This document shows positions 25,685 to 34,758 of a DNA stretch of 35,807 nucleotides, in pieces (within the stretch, counting starts at the first letter, position 1; the number at the start of each line of letters is the position of its first letter). Source of the stretch: Pseudomonadota bacterium (GTDB lineage Bacteria > Pseudomonadota > Gammaproteobacteria > Burkholderiales > Sulfuriferulaceae); NCBI GenBank assembly GCA_021786845.1, contig JAJYMO010000100.1, positions 1 through 35,807 of the forward strand, read 5' to 3'. A model generated the notes under the pieces. The model was not told where the DNA came from. It did not search any database and worked only from the letters and a program-made list of their open reading frames with translations. The translations under genes and the position numbers were made by a program.

Positions 25685-27247
25685 ATGGCTTATATTCAAC
25701 GCGCACTCCTGAGCGTTTCGGACAAAACGGGCATCGTTGTGCTGGCGCAGCAACTTCATGCCATGGGGATAGAAATTCTTTCTACGGGTGGGACGGCGAA
25801 ATTGCTGTCAGAACACGGTGTGCCGGTCATTGAGGTGGCCGATTACACCGGCTTTGCCGAAATGCTGGATGGCCGGGTCAAAACGCTACACCCTAAAATA
25901 CATGGTGGTATTCTTGCGCGCCGTGATCTGGTTGCGCATCAGGAGGCGATTCGGGAAGCCGGTATTGCCCCGATCGACATGGTGGTGGTGAATCTTTACC
26001 CGTTTGCTCAAACAGTGGCTCAACCGGGCTGCAGTTTGGAGGAGGCCATAGAAAATATTGATATCGGTGGTCCCACCATGGTACGGTCCGCCGCAAAAAA
26101 TTTTCAGCATGTGGCCGTGCTGACTGATGTTGCGGATTATGCCCGTGTATTGGATGAGATGCATGTCAATTCAGGTTCATTGTCTGCGTCGACCACCTAT
26201 GCGCTGGCTTGTAAAGCATTTGCGCATACCGCTGCTTACGATGGTGCGATTGCAAATTATTTGACGGCGCGCGAATTAAACGGCGATACGGCGGATTTTC
26301 CTGCACATTTGAATGTTGCGCTGGTGCGGGAACAAACGCTGCGTTATGGGGAAAACCCGCACCAACGCGCCGCATTTTATCGTGACAGTCATCCGGTGCC
26401 CGGCAGTCTTGCGTATTACACCCAGTTGCAAGGCAAAGAGCTGTCCTATAACAATATCGCTGACAGCGATGCGGCTTGGGAGTGCGCGAAGACTTTCGAT
26501 CAACCTGCCTGTGTGATTGTGAAACACGCCAATCCTTGTGGCGTGGCGGTGGCTGATACGCCGCTCACGGCCTATCAGCAGGCGTTCGCTACGGACCCCA
26601 GCTCGGCATTTGGCGGGATTATTGCATTCAATGTGGAAGTGGATGTTGCGGCAGCGCAAGCGGTGGTGCAGCAATTTGTTGAAGTGCTGATTGCACCCGC
26701 TTACAGTGCCGGCGCCCGTGCAGTGTTGGCTGAAAAAACCAATATGCGCGTATTGGTGCTGCCTCTGGCGCATGAGTACAATGACCTCGAATTCAAACGG
26801 GTGGGCGGAGGGATGCTGGTACAGAGTGCTGACACCTTCAATGTGAACCTGTCTGATTTGCGTGGGGTGACGCAGTTGCAAGCTACCCGGCAGCAATTGG
26901 CAGATATGCTGTTCGCCTGGCGGGTGGCTAAATTCGTGAAATCCAATGCGGTGGTGTTTGCGGCCAATGGTCGTACATTGGGCATAGGCGCCGGGCAAAT
27001 GAGCCGTGTGGATTCCACCCGTATTGCGGTAGACAAGGCGAACCGTGCGGGGCTGTCATTGACCGGTTGCGCAGTGGCCTCGGATGCGTTTTTCCCCTTT
27101 CGTGACGGTTTGGATGTGCTGGCACAAGCCGGTGCCAGCGCGGTCATTCAACCGGGGGGAAGCGTGCGTGATGGTGAAGTGATCGCTGCAGCTGACGAAC
27201 AGGGCGTCGCCATGGTGTTCACCGGTTACCGCCATTTCCGGCATTAG
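25685..27247 (+). CDS. purH: Bifunctional AICAR formyltransferase / IMP cyclohydrolase
   Basis: PurH catalyses the last two steps of IMP synthesis. The 520-residue protein has the N-terminal MGS-fold cyclohydrolase domain ([44 protein letters not shown]) and the C-terminal transformylase. The latter shows [13 protein letters not shown], the Lys-His pair in [25 protein letters not shown] and the end [20 protein letters not shown]. The ATG at 25685 begins the family start; upstream in-frame codons are not conserved. It follows fis by 57 bases and is separated from purD by 317 bases of hairpins. Confidence 0.97.
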   Translation: MAYIQRALLSVSDKTGIVVLAQQLHAMGIEILSTGGTAKLLSEHGVPVIEVADYTGFAEMLDGRVKTLHPKIHGGILARRDLVAHQEAIREAGIAPIDMVVVNLYPFAQTVAQPGCSLEEAIENIDIGGPTMVRSAAKNFQHVAVLTDVADYARVLDEMHVNSGSLSASTTYALACKAFAHTAAYDGAIANYLTARELNGDTADFPAHLNVALVREQTLRYGENPHQRAAFYRDSHPVPGSLAYYTQLQGKELSYNNIADSDAAWECAKTFDQPACVIVKHANPCGVAVADTPLTAYQQAFATDPSSAFGGIIAFNVEVDVAAAQAVVQQFVEVLIAPAYSAGARAVLAEKTNMRVLVLPLAHEYNDLEFKRVGGGMLVQSADTFNVNLSDLRGVTQLQATRQQLADMLFAWRVAKFVKSNAVVFAANGRTLGIGAGQMSRVDSTRIAVDKANRAGLSLTGCAVASDAFFPFRDGLDVLAQAGASAVIQPGGSVRDGEVIAAADEQGVAMVFTGYRHFRH

Positions 27248-27254
27248 CGTGAAA

Positions 27255-27297
27255 CTCGCGAAGCGAGACTTCATTTGTTCGGCTCGCCCCTCAGGGG
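27255..27297 (+). terminator. Two short hairpins downstream of purH
   Basis: CTCGC-GAA-GCGAG (27255-27267) begins 7 bases after the purH stop and is followed by ACTTCATTTGTT, a modest T-rich run. A second hairpin, CCCC-TCA-GGGG (27287-27297), follows, with flanking CTC/GAG that may extend it. The first could be a weak intrinsic terminator. Confidence 0.4.
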
Positions 27298-27319
27298 AGG
27301 AGTAAGGAGTGAGGGAAAC

Positions 27320-27521
27320 GGACATGGCGACTGCGTAATTTCATCATTTTTGGCGGCGTGTCGCCATGTCCATCAGGGCACTAGCAATGAGGTCACCGGC
27401 CTTCAGGCCGGTGGATATTTAGTCAGGGAGGGGTGCATCCCCTCCCTGACCGCGCCTTTAAAACCTCGCCCTTCAGGGCGGGGTTCGGCGCTCCTGCCGG
27501 CCTAAAGGCCGGGGTTTTAAA
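27320..27521. repeat. Clustered palindromes between purH and purD
   Basis: Five structures in 200 bases: GGACATGGCGAC/GTCGCCATGTCC (27320-27331 and 27360-27371, 28-base loop); CACCGGCC-TTCA-GGCCGGTG (27394-27413); GTCAGGGAGGGG-TGCAT-CCCCTCCCTGAC (27422-27450, perfect); AACCTCGCCC-TTCA-GGGCGGGGTT (27462-27485, one G-U pair); CCGGCC-TAAA-GGCCGG (27497-27512). The last two are enclosed by TTTAAAACC (27457-27465) and GGTTTTAAA (27513-27521), making a nested cruciform of about 65 bases. The TTCA-looped GC hairpins resemble those at the ends of IS200/IS605-family elements, but no transposase or TnpB frame is present. No gene is seen in this gap. Confidence 0.75.
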
Positions 27522-27564
27522 CCAGCAAGGAAAAAGGATAACGAGCCTCCTGGAGAGAACGATT

Positions 27565-28845
27565 ATGGATATTTTGGTTGTGGGTTCTGGCGGCAGAGAA
27601 CACGCTTTGGCTTGGCGTTTGGCACAGTCGGCACGGGTCGGACGCGTGTTTGTTGCGCCCGGTAATGCGGGTACCGCTTTGGAAAAAGAACTCATCAATG
27701 TGCCGATTACAGGTATTGATTTGTTGCTGCAGTTTGTTCAACGAGAAAAAATAGCGCTCACTGTGGTGGGGCCGGAAGCGCCATTGGCGGCAGGGATTGT
27801 GGATCGTTTTCGCGCCGCTGGCCTGAAAATTTTTGGTCCCACCCGGGCGGCTGCCCAACTTGAAGCCTCCAAGGATTTTGCCAAAGCATTTATGGTGCAA
27901 CAGGGTATTCCTACCGCTGCCTACCAGACTTTTACCGATGTGCTCGCCGCGCATGCCTATGTTGATGCCCAGGGTGTGCCGCTGGTGATCAAAGCCGATG
28001 GCTTGGCGGCTGGGAAAGGTGTGGTGGTGGCGCACCAGCTGGATGAGGCCCACGCGGCCGTGGATGCCATGCTGGCTGATAACCGTTTGGGCGCTGCCGG
28101 CGCGCGGGTGGTGATTGAGGCCTTTCTTGTCGGGGAAGAAGCCAGTTTTATTGTGATGTGCGATGGGGAACATGTGTTGCCTTTGGCCACCAGTCAAGAT
28201 CACAAGCGTATTGGCGATGGCGACACCGGTGACAACACCGGAGGGATGGGCGCCTATTCACCCGCACCCGTGGTCACGCCGGAAATTCATGCCAGGGTGT
28301 TGCGTGAAGTGATTATGCCCGTGCTTGCCGGGATGAAACAGGCAGGAACACCCTACACGGGATTCTTGTATGCGGGGTTAATGATCGGCGAAAACGGTTC
28401 GCTGCAAGTGCTGGAATTTAATTGTCGTATGGGCGACCCGGAAACCCAGCCGATTATGATGCGTTTGAAGTCCGATCTGGCAAGCCTGATGGAGCATGCC
28501 GTCAACGGCACCCTTGATCAAGTGGAGGTCGAATGGGACAGGCGTACAGCACTGGGCGTGGTGTTGGCAGCGGCCGGTTATCCTCACGCCGTGCATACTG
28601 GAGACCGCATCACTGCTTTGCCAGAAAACAGCAGTGAGATACATGTGTTTCACGCGGGTACTGCATTGGTTGACGGGCAATTGGTGACCAGTGGGGGGCG
28701 TGTACTCTGTGTCACGGCTTTGGGTGACAGCGCTAAAATTGCGCAGCGTTTGGCGTATGAAGCGGCAGATCAGGTCCAGTTTCATGGTCGTCAGATGCGG
28801 CGTGACATCGGTTTCCGTGCGATAGACCGTAAAAGACCCGCTTAA
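27565..28845 (+). CDS. purD: Phosphoribosylamine-glycine ligase (GAR synthetase)
   Basis: PurD is an ATP-grasp enzyme joining glycine to phosphoribosylamine in purine synthesis. The 426-residue protein starts MDILVVGSGGREHALAWRLA and has FVAPGNAGTA, VGPEAPLAAGIVDRFRAAGL, SKDFAKAFMVQQGIPTA, VIKADGLAAGKGVVVA and the signature DHKRIGDGDTGDNTGGMGAYSP, all typical. LEFNCRMGDPETQPIM holds metal-binding residues. The start follows GGAGAGA (27552-27558); an upstream in-frame ATG at 27433 lies in the palindrome cluster and is rejected. Confidence 0.97.
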   Translation: MDILVVGSGGREHALAWRLAQSARVGRVFVAPGNAGTALEKELINVPITGIDLLLQFVQREKIALTVVGPEAPLAAGIVDRFRAAGLKIFGPTRAAAQLEASKDFAKAFMVQQGIPTAAYQTFTDVLAAHAYVDAQGVPLVIKADGLAAGKGVVVAHQLDEAHAAVDAMLADNRLGAAGARVVIEAFLVGEEASFIVMCDGEHVLPLATSQDHKRIGDGDTGDNTGGMGAYSPAPVVTPEIHARVLREVIMPVLAGMKQAGTPYTGFLYAGLMIGENGSLQVLEFNCRMGDPETQPIMMRLKSDLASLMEHAVNGTLDQVEVEWDRRTALGVVLAAAGYPHAVHTGDRITALPENSSEIHVFHAGTALVDGQLVTSGGRVLCVTALGDSAKIAQRLAYEAADQVQFHGRQMRRDIGFRAIDRKRPA

Positions 28846-28897
28846 ACCGTTTCCATGATTTTGGGCAGCAGTTCGCCATGTCCGTCAGGAGGGCAGT

Positions 28898-29440
28898 GTG
28901 ACAGGCAGACTTAATTGGCGAGGCCATCTGGGCCTGAAAACGGTCATTGCCTACCCGACCGAATCCTGTTTTGGTCTGGGGTGCGATCCCTGGGCTCCGC
29001 GCGCCGTGCGGCGCCTTTTGCAGATGAAACACAGGTCGCAGGCGAAAGGTTTGATTGTGTTGGCAGCCACAGTGGAACAGTTGTCTCCATTTGTCACAAA
29101 AGACAGCTTGCAGGCCGCATGGGGCAGCGGTCTGTGGCCAGGGCCGGTGACCTTGCTCCTGCCGGCGAGTCGGCGTTGTCCAGTGTGGTTGCGTGGTCGA
29201 CACAACACCATTGCGGTGCGCTTGACCGGCTTTGCGCCGGCCCGTGCACTGTGTCAGCGATTGGGTACGGCACTGGTGTCTACCAGCGCTAACCGGAGTG
29301 GACAACGTGCCGTACGCACAGCGCGTGAGGTGAAACGGGTGTTTGGCTCGCAAGTCAGGCTCGTGAGCGGTCAAAGTGGTCGTGCAAAACGCCCCAGTCA
29401 GATACGTGATTGGGTAAGCGGACGCATGGTTCGTGATTAA
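28898..29440 (+). CDS. tsaC: L-threonylcarbamoyladenylate synthase (Sua5/YciO/YrdC family)
   Basis: TsaC makes threonylcarbamoyl-AMP from threonine, bicarbonate and ATP, the first step of tRNA t6A formation. The 180-residue YrdC-domain protein has [18 protein letters not shown], the [14 protein letters not shown] stretch with the usual Lys/Arg/Ser binding residues, [12 protein letters not shown] and the family end [14 protein letters not shown]. It is slightly shorter than E. coli TsaC (190 residues). The GTG at 28898 follows an AGGAGG ribosome-binding site. It lies 52 bases after purD and its stop is 13 bases before the hemF start. Confidence 0.9.
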   Translation: MTGRLNWRGHLGLKTVIAYPTESCFGLGCDPWAPRAVRRLLQMKHRSQAKGLIVLAATVEQLSPFVTKDSLQAAWGSGLWPGPVTLLLPASRRCPVWLRGRHNTIAVRLTGFAPARALCQRLGTALVSTSANRSGQRAVRTAREVKRVFGSQVRLVSGQSGRAKRPSQIRDWVSGRMVRD

Positions 29441-29453
29441 TTGGGGAAATGTG

Positions 29454-30362
29454 ATGGTGGATGTTGCGGCGGTTAAATCTTATTTACTCGCCTTGCAGGC
29501 TTTGATTGTTGATCGCATGACGCAAATTGATGGCGGAGTTTTTTTACGCGACGCATGGCAGCGTGCTGAAGGGGGCGGCGGCATCAGTTGTGTGCTGGAA
29601 AATGGTGCCGTGCTGGAGCGTGCGGGGGTAAATTTTTCCCATGTAAAGGGCGAACGTCTACCACCCTCTGCCTCGTCGCGTCATCCCGAAGCCACCGGAT
29701 TACCCTTTGAGGCGATGGGGGTGTCTCTGGTGTTCCATCCCCGCAATCCCTATGCACCCACGGTACACATGAATGTGCGTTTTTTCGTGGCGGGTGCAGA
29801 CACGTCTTCTGCAATCTGGTGGTTTGGCGGGGGCATGGACCTGACGCCTTATTACGGATTTCAGGAAGATGCGGTGCATTTTCATCAAATTTGCCATAAC
29901 GCTTTATTACCTTGTGATGAAGAATATTACCCGCGTTTCAAGGCGGATTGCGATCAGTATTTTTTCCTGCCGCACCGCAATGAAGCACGCGGCATCGGCG
30001 GCATATTTTTTGATGATTTTAATGAAAAAAACTTCGCGCACAGTTTTCATCTCATCCAAAGCGTCGGTGACCATTTCTTGTCGGCCTACCTGCCGATTCT
30101 ACAACGCCGCCAGGACTTGCCTTATACAGAACGACAACGTGATTACCAGGCGTATCGGCGTGGGCGTTATGTGGAGTTTAATCTGGTCTGTGATCGCGGT
30201 ACTTTGTTTGGCTTGCAATCTCGTGGCCGAACCGAATCAATATTGATGTCCATGCCACCGCAAGTACGCTGGGTTTATGACTGGAAGCCCGAGCCAGGTT
30301 CGCCTGAGTCGGCTTTGCTGACCGAATATCTGGTTGGAAAAGACTGGCTGGCGGAGCATTAA
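29454..30362 (+). CDS. hemF: Oxygen-dependent coproporphyrinogen III oxidase
   Basis: HemF makes protoporphyrinogen IX from coproporphyrinogen III with O2. The 302-residue protein has the family blocks [55 protein letters not shown] and [20 protein letters not shown], with [15 protein letters not shown] near the end. The start at 29454 is preferred because GGGGAAA lies 5 bases upstream; an in-frame GTG at 29433 would overlap the tsaC end. Presence of this O2-dependent enzyme suggests at least microaerobic growth. Six bases separate it from the next gene. Confidence 0.96.
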   Translation: MVDVAAVKSYLLALQALIVDRMTQIDGGVFLRDAWQRAEGGGGISCVLENGAVLERAGVNFSHVKGERLPPSASSRHPEATGLPFEAMGVSLVFHPRNPYAPTVHMNVRFFVAGADTSSAIWWFGGGMDLTPYYGFQEDAVHFHQICHNALLPCDEEYYPRFKADCDQYFFLPHRNEARGIGGIFFDDFNEKNFAHSFHLIQSVGDHFLSAYLPILQRRQDLPYTERQRDYQAYRRGRYVEFNLVCDRGTLFGLQSRGRTESILMSMPPQVRWVYDWKPEPGSPESALLTEYLVGKDWLAEH

Positions 30363-30368
30363 TCCCAG

Positions 30369-33300
30369 ATGATTTTACGCAGGATAGCCTATTTTATTTC
30401 CGGCCTCAGTGTGGTTTTGTTGGCAGTGTTATTCGGTTTGCTGGTGTGGGAAGCCAATACTTTTTCGCTGGAAGCCAAATACCTGACACGTTTTGCCAGC
30501 CAGATGCACTTTCATCTGGCTGCGGGCGTCAACCCGCAAATGCGATTTCCAGTATATGGACCATTTGATCAACGTTTCGGTTATGTGGCTTTGCCCGAAT
30601 TTGCCCAGCGTTTGATGACGAAAAATTTTGTGGTGGCACAACAGGCCCGCATGAGCCTTGCAATGAGACAAATGACCGATTCCGGTTTAAACCTGCCTTA
30701 TCATGAAAAGACCCAGGCGGGATTACGGTTGCTGGACGAGGCGGGTCTGTCTTATTATTTTCATCTGACCCCGCAAGTCAATATCCCCAGTTTCAATGCT
30801 GTTCCCCCTGTGTTACGGGACAGTTTGTTGTGGATTGAAAATCATGACCTGCTTGATCCGCCCAATCAACGCAATCCGGCTGTGGAGTGGAATCGTTTGG
30901 CGCAAGCCATCATCGACAAGTCGATCAAATGGGTTGACCCGGGGCACAATGTGCCGGGCGGCAGTACGCTGGCGACGCAAATCGAAAAATTCCGGCACTC
31001 GCGAGATGGTTTGACCATGACGGTGCAAGACAAATGGCAGCAAATGGCCTCTGCTTCAGTGCGAGCCTATCTGGACGGTTCGGATACGCGGTTGACCCGT
31101 GAACGGGTGTTGCTGGATTATTTGAATAATGTGCCGCTTTCCGCTGCACCGGGTTCTGGTGAAGTGGTGGGTCTGCCTGATGGTTTGAAGGCCTGGTACG
31201 GTTTGGATTGGGGTGAAGTCAGTGCGCGTTTGTGGGCGAATCAACCTGACGAGCAAACAGGCATGGTTTACAAACATGCTTTGTCCTTGCTGATTGCGCA
31301 GCGCAAACCTTCTTACTTTCTGAATGCAAATCGGGATGCGCTGGAAAATTTGACCGATGCCTACCTGCGTCTGCTGGCACGCAAAGGTGTGATTACCCCT
31401 GCACTGCGTGACCGTGCTTTAGCGGTGAAATTGCATTTCCCGGGGCAACCTTCGCAACACAACACCAGTTTCGTGGCCCAAAAAGCGGCGAATGCGACCC
31501 GCACAAATTTATCCAGTCTGCTGGGAATGCCCAGTTTGTATGCGGTGGATCAATTGGATCTCACTGCACAGACTTCGCTCAATGCGGCGGCGCAATTGCG
31601 GGTCAGCCAATTTTTACTGGGATTATATGATCGTGAGAAAACAATGGCCGCCGGCATGTATGGCCATGATCTGCTCGCTCCCGGTGATGACCTTGGGCAC
31701 ATTATGTACAGTTTTAGTTTATACGAACGTACCCCGCAGGGTGCGGCATTGCGGATTCAAGCCGACAGCCTGAACCAGCCTTTTGATATCAACCGTGGCG
31801 CCAAACTGGATTTGGGTTCAACCGCCAAATTGCGTACCCTGATTACCTACCTGGAAATTGTTTCGACTTTGCACGATAAATTTTCGGCAATGAATAGTGT
31901 TGACCTCGCTGCCATGCGGAATGAAAACAGGGATCCGATTTCGGCCTGGGCGCTCGACTGGTATGTTGCCAGCCCCGACAAGTCGCTCATGACCATGTTA
32001 CAGGCGGCAATGGCTCGTCAATACTCGGCCAACCCCAATGAGACGTTTTTTACCGGAGGTGGGCTGCATCACTTTGTGAATTTTACGAAAGATGAAAATT
32101 CCCGCGTGATGGACTTGTGGGAGGCAACGCGTAATTCGGTGAATCTGGTTTACATTCGACTGATGCGCGACATCGTTCGTTATGAGATTGCCAATATGCC
32201 GGGGGTGGCGGGGAATATTCTGCTGGATGCCCATAATCCGGCGCGACGCACCTACCTGGAACGCTTCGCCGATCGCGAAGGGCAGGCATTTATGTTGCGC
32301 TTTTACAAGAAATATCGGGGACAATCGCCGGATCAAATAACCAGTACAGTGACTGGTGAAGTGCATCCCAGCGCACGGCGTCTGGCGGCTTTGTACCGTT
32401 ACCTGTCGCCTGATCAGTCTTTGCCCCGGTTTGATCAGTTTTTACATGCGCATTCTCTGAACCAACTGGATGATGCCCATGTTGCAAGCCTGTATCAGCA
32501 ATTTGCGCCAGGGGCTTTTTCGTTGACAGATTTGGGGTATATCATACAAATCCATCCGTTGGACTTGTGGCTGGCAGGGTATTTGCGACACCATCCTGGC
32601 GCAACATTTCGGCAGGCGGTGGCCGCCAGCCGTGATCAGCGCATCGCCGTGTACAACTGGTTGTTTCAGGCCGGACGAAAGAATGCCCAGGACGTGCGTA
32701 TTCACAGCTTGCTCGAGGTGGAGGCTTTTGAGCAGATTCACGAGCAATGGAAGCGTTTGGGCTATCCGTTCGACAGTCTGGTACCTTCCTATGCGACCGC
32801 TTTAGGCGTGTCAGCGGACCGTCCGGATGCCCTGGCGCAGTTAATGGGTATTATCGTGAATAATGGCATGAGTTTGCCGGAAGTGTCGATTCAACGGTTA
32901 CACTTTGCTCAGGGCACGCCTTATGAAACCGATTTTATTTATCAGGCACCTGCCAGTAACCGGGTGTTGTCGCCCGAATTAACCCAAGTGGTGCGCACAG
33001 CTTTGGCGGGGGTAGTGCAATCAGGCACCGCTGGACGATTAAATGGGGTATACAGGGACAGTGCCGGGCATATTTTACCCATGGGCGGAAAAACCGGCAC
33101 GGGGGATCATCGCTTTGACACTTTCGATAAAAAGGGGAATGTGCTAACCTCAAGGGTCGTTGATCGCACGGCAACGTTTGTGTTTTATATTGGGGACCGA
33201 TATTTTGGTATCATGACCGCAGCGGTGCATGGTGAAGCAGGGGCTAATTATCACTTTACCAGCGCATTGCCTGCCCAGTTGATGAAAGTCATGAGCCCAT

Positions 33301-33488
33301 GGTTGCTGTCGTATTTTCCGCCACTTTTGGCACCGCAGGTGCCAAAACCTGAAGCAGGCGCACCGCAGGTGCCAAAACCTGAAACCGGCGCACCGCAGAT
33401 GCCAAAACCTGAAACCGGCGCGCCCCGGATACCGGAATTGGGGATTGCAACGCCGATGGCTGTATCACCACCTTTGACACACGGATGA
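30369..33488 (+). CDS. Large bifunctional-type penicillin-binding protein (GT51 plus transpeptidase)
   Basis: This 1039-residue protein has one N-terminal membrane anchor (about residues 7-28) and a peptidoglycan glycosyltransferase domain. The expected catalytic Glu is E157 in LLWIENHDLLD, and GGSTLATQIEKFR (G197-T200) is the second motif. The penicillin-binding transpeptidase domain shows S484-TAK (DLGSTAKLRTL), S590-VN and K908-TG (MGGKTGTGDHR), all three active-site motifs. The glycosyltransferase motifs differ from the usual EDxxFxxHxG of PBP1a/1b, so polymerase activity is less certain. The C-terminus is a Pro-rich tail of repeats. It sits between hemF and hemA, unlike the usual mrcA context, and I do not assign a standard symbol. 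Confidence 0.85.
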   Translation: MILRRIAYFISGLSVVLLAVLFGLLVWEANTFSLEAKYLTRFASQMHFHLAAGVNPQMRFPVYGPFDQRFGYVALPEFAQRLMTKNFVVAQQARMSLAMRQMTDSGLNLPYHEKTQAGLRLLDEAGLSYYFHLTPQVNIPSFNAVPPVLRDSLLWIENHDLLDPPNQRNPAVEWNRLAQAIIDKSIKWVDPGHNVPGGSTLATQIEKFRHSRDGLTMTVQDKWQQMASASVRAYLDGSDTRLTRERVLLDYLNNVPLSAAPGSGEVVGLPDGLKAWYGLDWGEVSARLWANQPDEQTGMVYKHALSLLIAQRKPSYFLNANRDALENLTDAYLRLLARKGVITPALRDRALAVKLHFPGQPSQHNTSFVAQKAANATRTNLSSLLGMPSLYAVDQLDLTAQTSLNAAAQLRVSQFLLGLYDREKTMAAGMYGHDLLAPGDDLGHIMYSFSLYERTPQGAALRIQADSLNQPFDINRGAKLDLGSTAKLRTLITYLEIVSTLHDKFSAMNSVDLAAMRNENRDPISAWALDWYVASPDKSLMTMLQAAMARQYSANPNETFFTGGGLHHFVNFTKDENSRVMDLWEATRNSVNLVYIRLMRDIVRYEIANMPGVAGNILLDAHNPARRTYLERFADREGQAFMLRFYKKYRGQSPDQITSTVTGEVHPSARRLAALYRYLSPDQSLPRFDQFLHAHSLNQLDDAHVASLYQQFAPGAFSLTDLGYIIQIHPLDLWLAGYLRHHPGATFRQAVAASRDQRIAVYNWLFQAGRKNAQDVRIHSLLEVEAFEQIHEQWKRLGYPFDSLVPSYATALGVSADRPDALAQLMGIIVNNGMSLPEVSIQRLHFAQGTPYETDFIYQAPASNRVLSPELTQVVRTALAGVVQSGTAGRLNGVYRDSAGHILPMGGKTGTGDHRFDTFDKKGNVLTSRVVDRTATFVFYIGDRYFGIMTAAVHGEAGANYHFTSALPAQLMKVMSPWLLSYFPPLLAPQVPKPEAGAPQVPKPETGAPQMPKPETGAPRIPELGIATPMAVSPPLTHG
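33330..33425 (+). repeat. 30-bp tandem repeats encoding a Pro-rich tail
   Basis: Three near-identical 30-base units (33330-33359, 33360-33389, 33390-33419) and a degenerate fourth encode APQVPKPEAG, APQVPKPETG, APQMPKPETG and APRIPELG. The units differ at only a few positions, pointing to recent slippage or unequal exchange. They lie at the end of the penicillin-binding protein, expected in the periplasm. Confidence 0.92.
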
Positions 33489-33504
33489 AATTTTAATTTA
33501 GACT

Positions 33505-34758
33505 ATGCAATTATTGGCATTTGGCCTCAACCATCAAACCGCACCGCTGACCATTCGTGAGCGGTTGGCGTTCCATGTCGACCGCATGGAAGACGCCTTG
33601 CGTGGTTTCGTGCGCAGTGGGGCAGTGAAGGAAGCAGCGATTCTTTCTACATGCAACCGCACAGAAATCTATTGCAATACAGTCAACCCGTCCGAAGCCA
33701 TGGATTGGGTCGCTAATTATCACGATATCTCGCGAGAAAGTATCGAGCCTTACCTGTATCGCATGCCTGCCATCGAAGCGGCACGGCATGCCTTTCGCGT
33801 GGCATCAGGTCTGGACTCCATGGTATTGGGCGAAACGCAAATTTTGGGTCAGATGCGCGAGGCGGCGCGGGTAGCTGAAAACGCAGGCACCCTGGGCATC
33901 ATGTTGCACAAGTTGTTTCAACACACCTTTTCTGTCGCGAAAGACGTGCGCACCAGCACCGAAATCGGTGCCAGTTCGGTGTCGATGGCGGCTGCTGCGG
34001 TGCGTTTGGCTGAACGTATTTTCCCCAGCATCGCTGAGCAACAGGTGTTGTTTATCGGCGCGGGTGAAATGATCGAATTGTGTGCGGCACATTTTGCCGC
34101 TCAAAAACCAAAAAATATTATGGTGGCCAACCGAACGGTTGCACGTGCGCAAGTATTGGCGGAACGTTATCACGGTCAGGCGATCGCCTTGAATGAGCTG
34201 CCAGACCATTTGTCTGCCTACGATATTGTGGTGACCAGTACCGCCAGCCCTTTGCCTATTCTGGGTAAAGGACTGGTTGAGCGCGCATTGAAAGCGCGCC
34301 GGCACCGTCCGATGTTTATGCTGGATTTGGCCGTTCCACGGGATATTGAGGCAGAAGTGTCTGAGTTAAATGATGTTTTTCTTTACACTGTGGATGACTT
34401 GGGCAGCGTTGTGCAGCAGGGGCGCGAGAACCGGCAAGCACAGGTAGGACAGGCAGAAGCCATCATTGAAACCAATGTGCAGCAATTTCAGCACTGGATG
34501 GAAATGCGTGAAATGGTGCCGATGATACGCAATTTGCGTGATCATGCCGAACGCGTGCGACGTCATGAAATACAGCGTGCACTCAAACAGCTTGCTCGTG
34601 GCGATGAAGCTGAACAGGTGCTGGAACAGCTGTCACACGGCCTCACCAATAAATTTTTGCACCACCCCACCCATGCCCTGCACCACGCAGCTGATGCAGA
34701 ACGCCACGAATTGCTGGCGTTGCTTTGCCGCTTGTACCCGGTCGATTTGGACTCATGA
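33505..34758 (+). CDS. hemA: Glutamyl-tRNA reductase
   Basis: HemA reduces Glu-tRNA to glutamate-1-semialdehyde, the first step of the C5 heme pathway. The 417-residue protein starts [20 protein letters not shown] and has the nucleophile C50 in [12 protein letters not shown]. It then has [21 protein letters not shown], the NADPH-binding segment [17 protein letters not shown], and the Rossmann/dimerisation regions through [17 protein letters not shown]. The C-terminus is the helical dimer domain ([18 protein letters not shown]). The stop overlaps the prfA start by 4 bases (ATGA), a coupling common in proteobacteria. Confidence 0.97.
   Translation: MQLLAFGLNHQTAPLTIRERLAFHVDRMEDALRGFVRSGAVKEAAILSTCNRTEIYCNTVNPSEAMDWVANYHDISRESIEPYLYRMPAIEAARHAFRVASGLDSMVLGETQILGQMREAARVAENAGTLGIMLHKLFQHTFSVAKDVRTSTEIGASSVSMAAAAVRLAERIFPSIAEQQVLFIGAGEMIELCAAHFAAQKPKNIMVANRTVARAQVLAERYHGQAIALNELPDHLSAYDIVVTSTASPLPILGKGLVERALKARRHRPMFMLDLAVPRDIEAEVSELNDVFLYTVDDLGSVVQQGRENRQAQVGQAEAIIETNVQQFQHWMEMREMVPMIRNLRDHAERVRRHEIQRALKQLARGDEAEQVLEQLSHGLTNKFLHHPTHALHHAADAERHELLALLCRLYPVDLDS

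Noticed and set aside
26276-26998. 240-codon minus-strand open frame
   Set aside because: Antisense to purH with no recognisable protein motifs.
27320-27521. CRISPR array
   Set aside because: The palindromes differ from each other and there are no regularly spaced identical repeats or spacers.
33330-33425. Frameshift or assembly artefact at the end of the PBP gene
   Set aside because: The repeat unit is exactly 30 bases and keeps the reading frame to a normal stop, so a true in-frame tandem repeat is the simpler reading.
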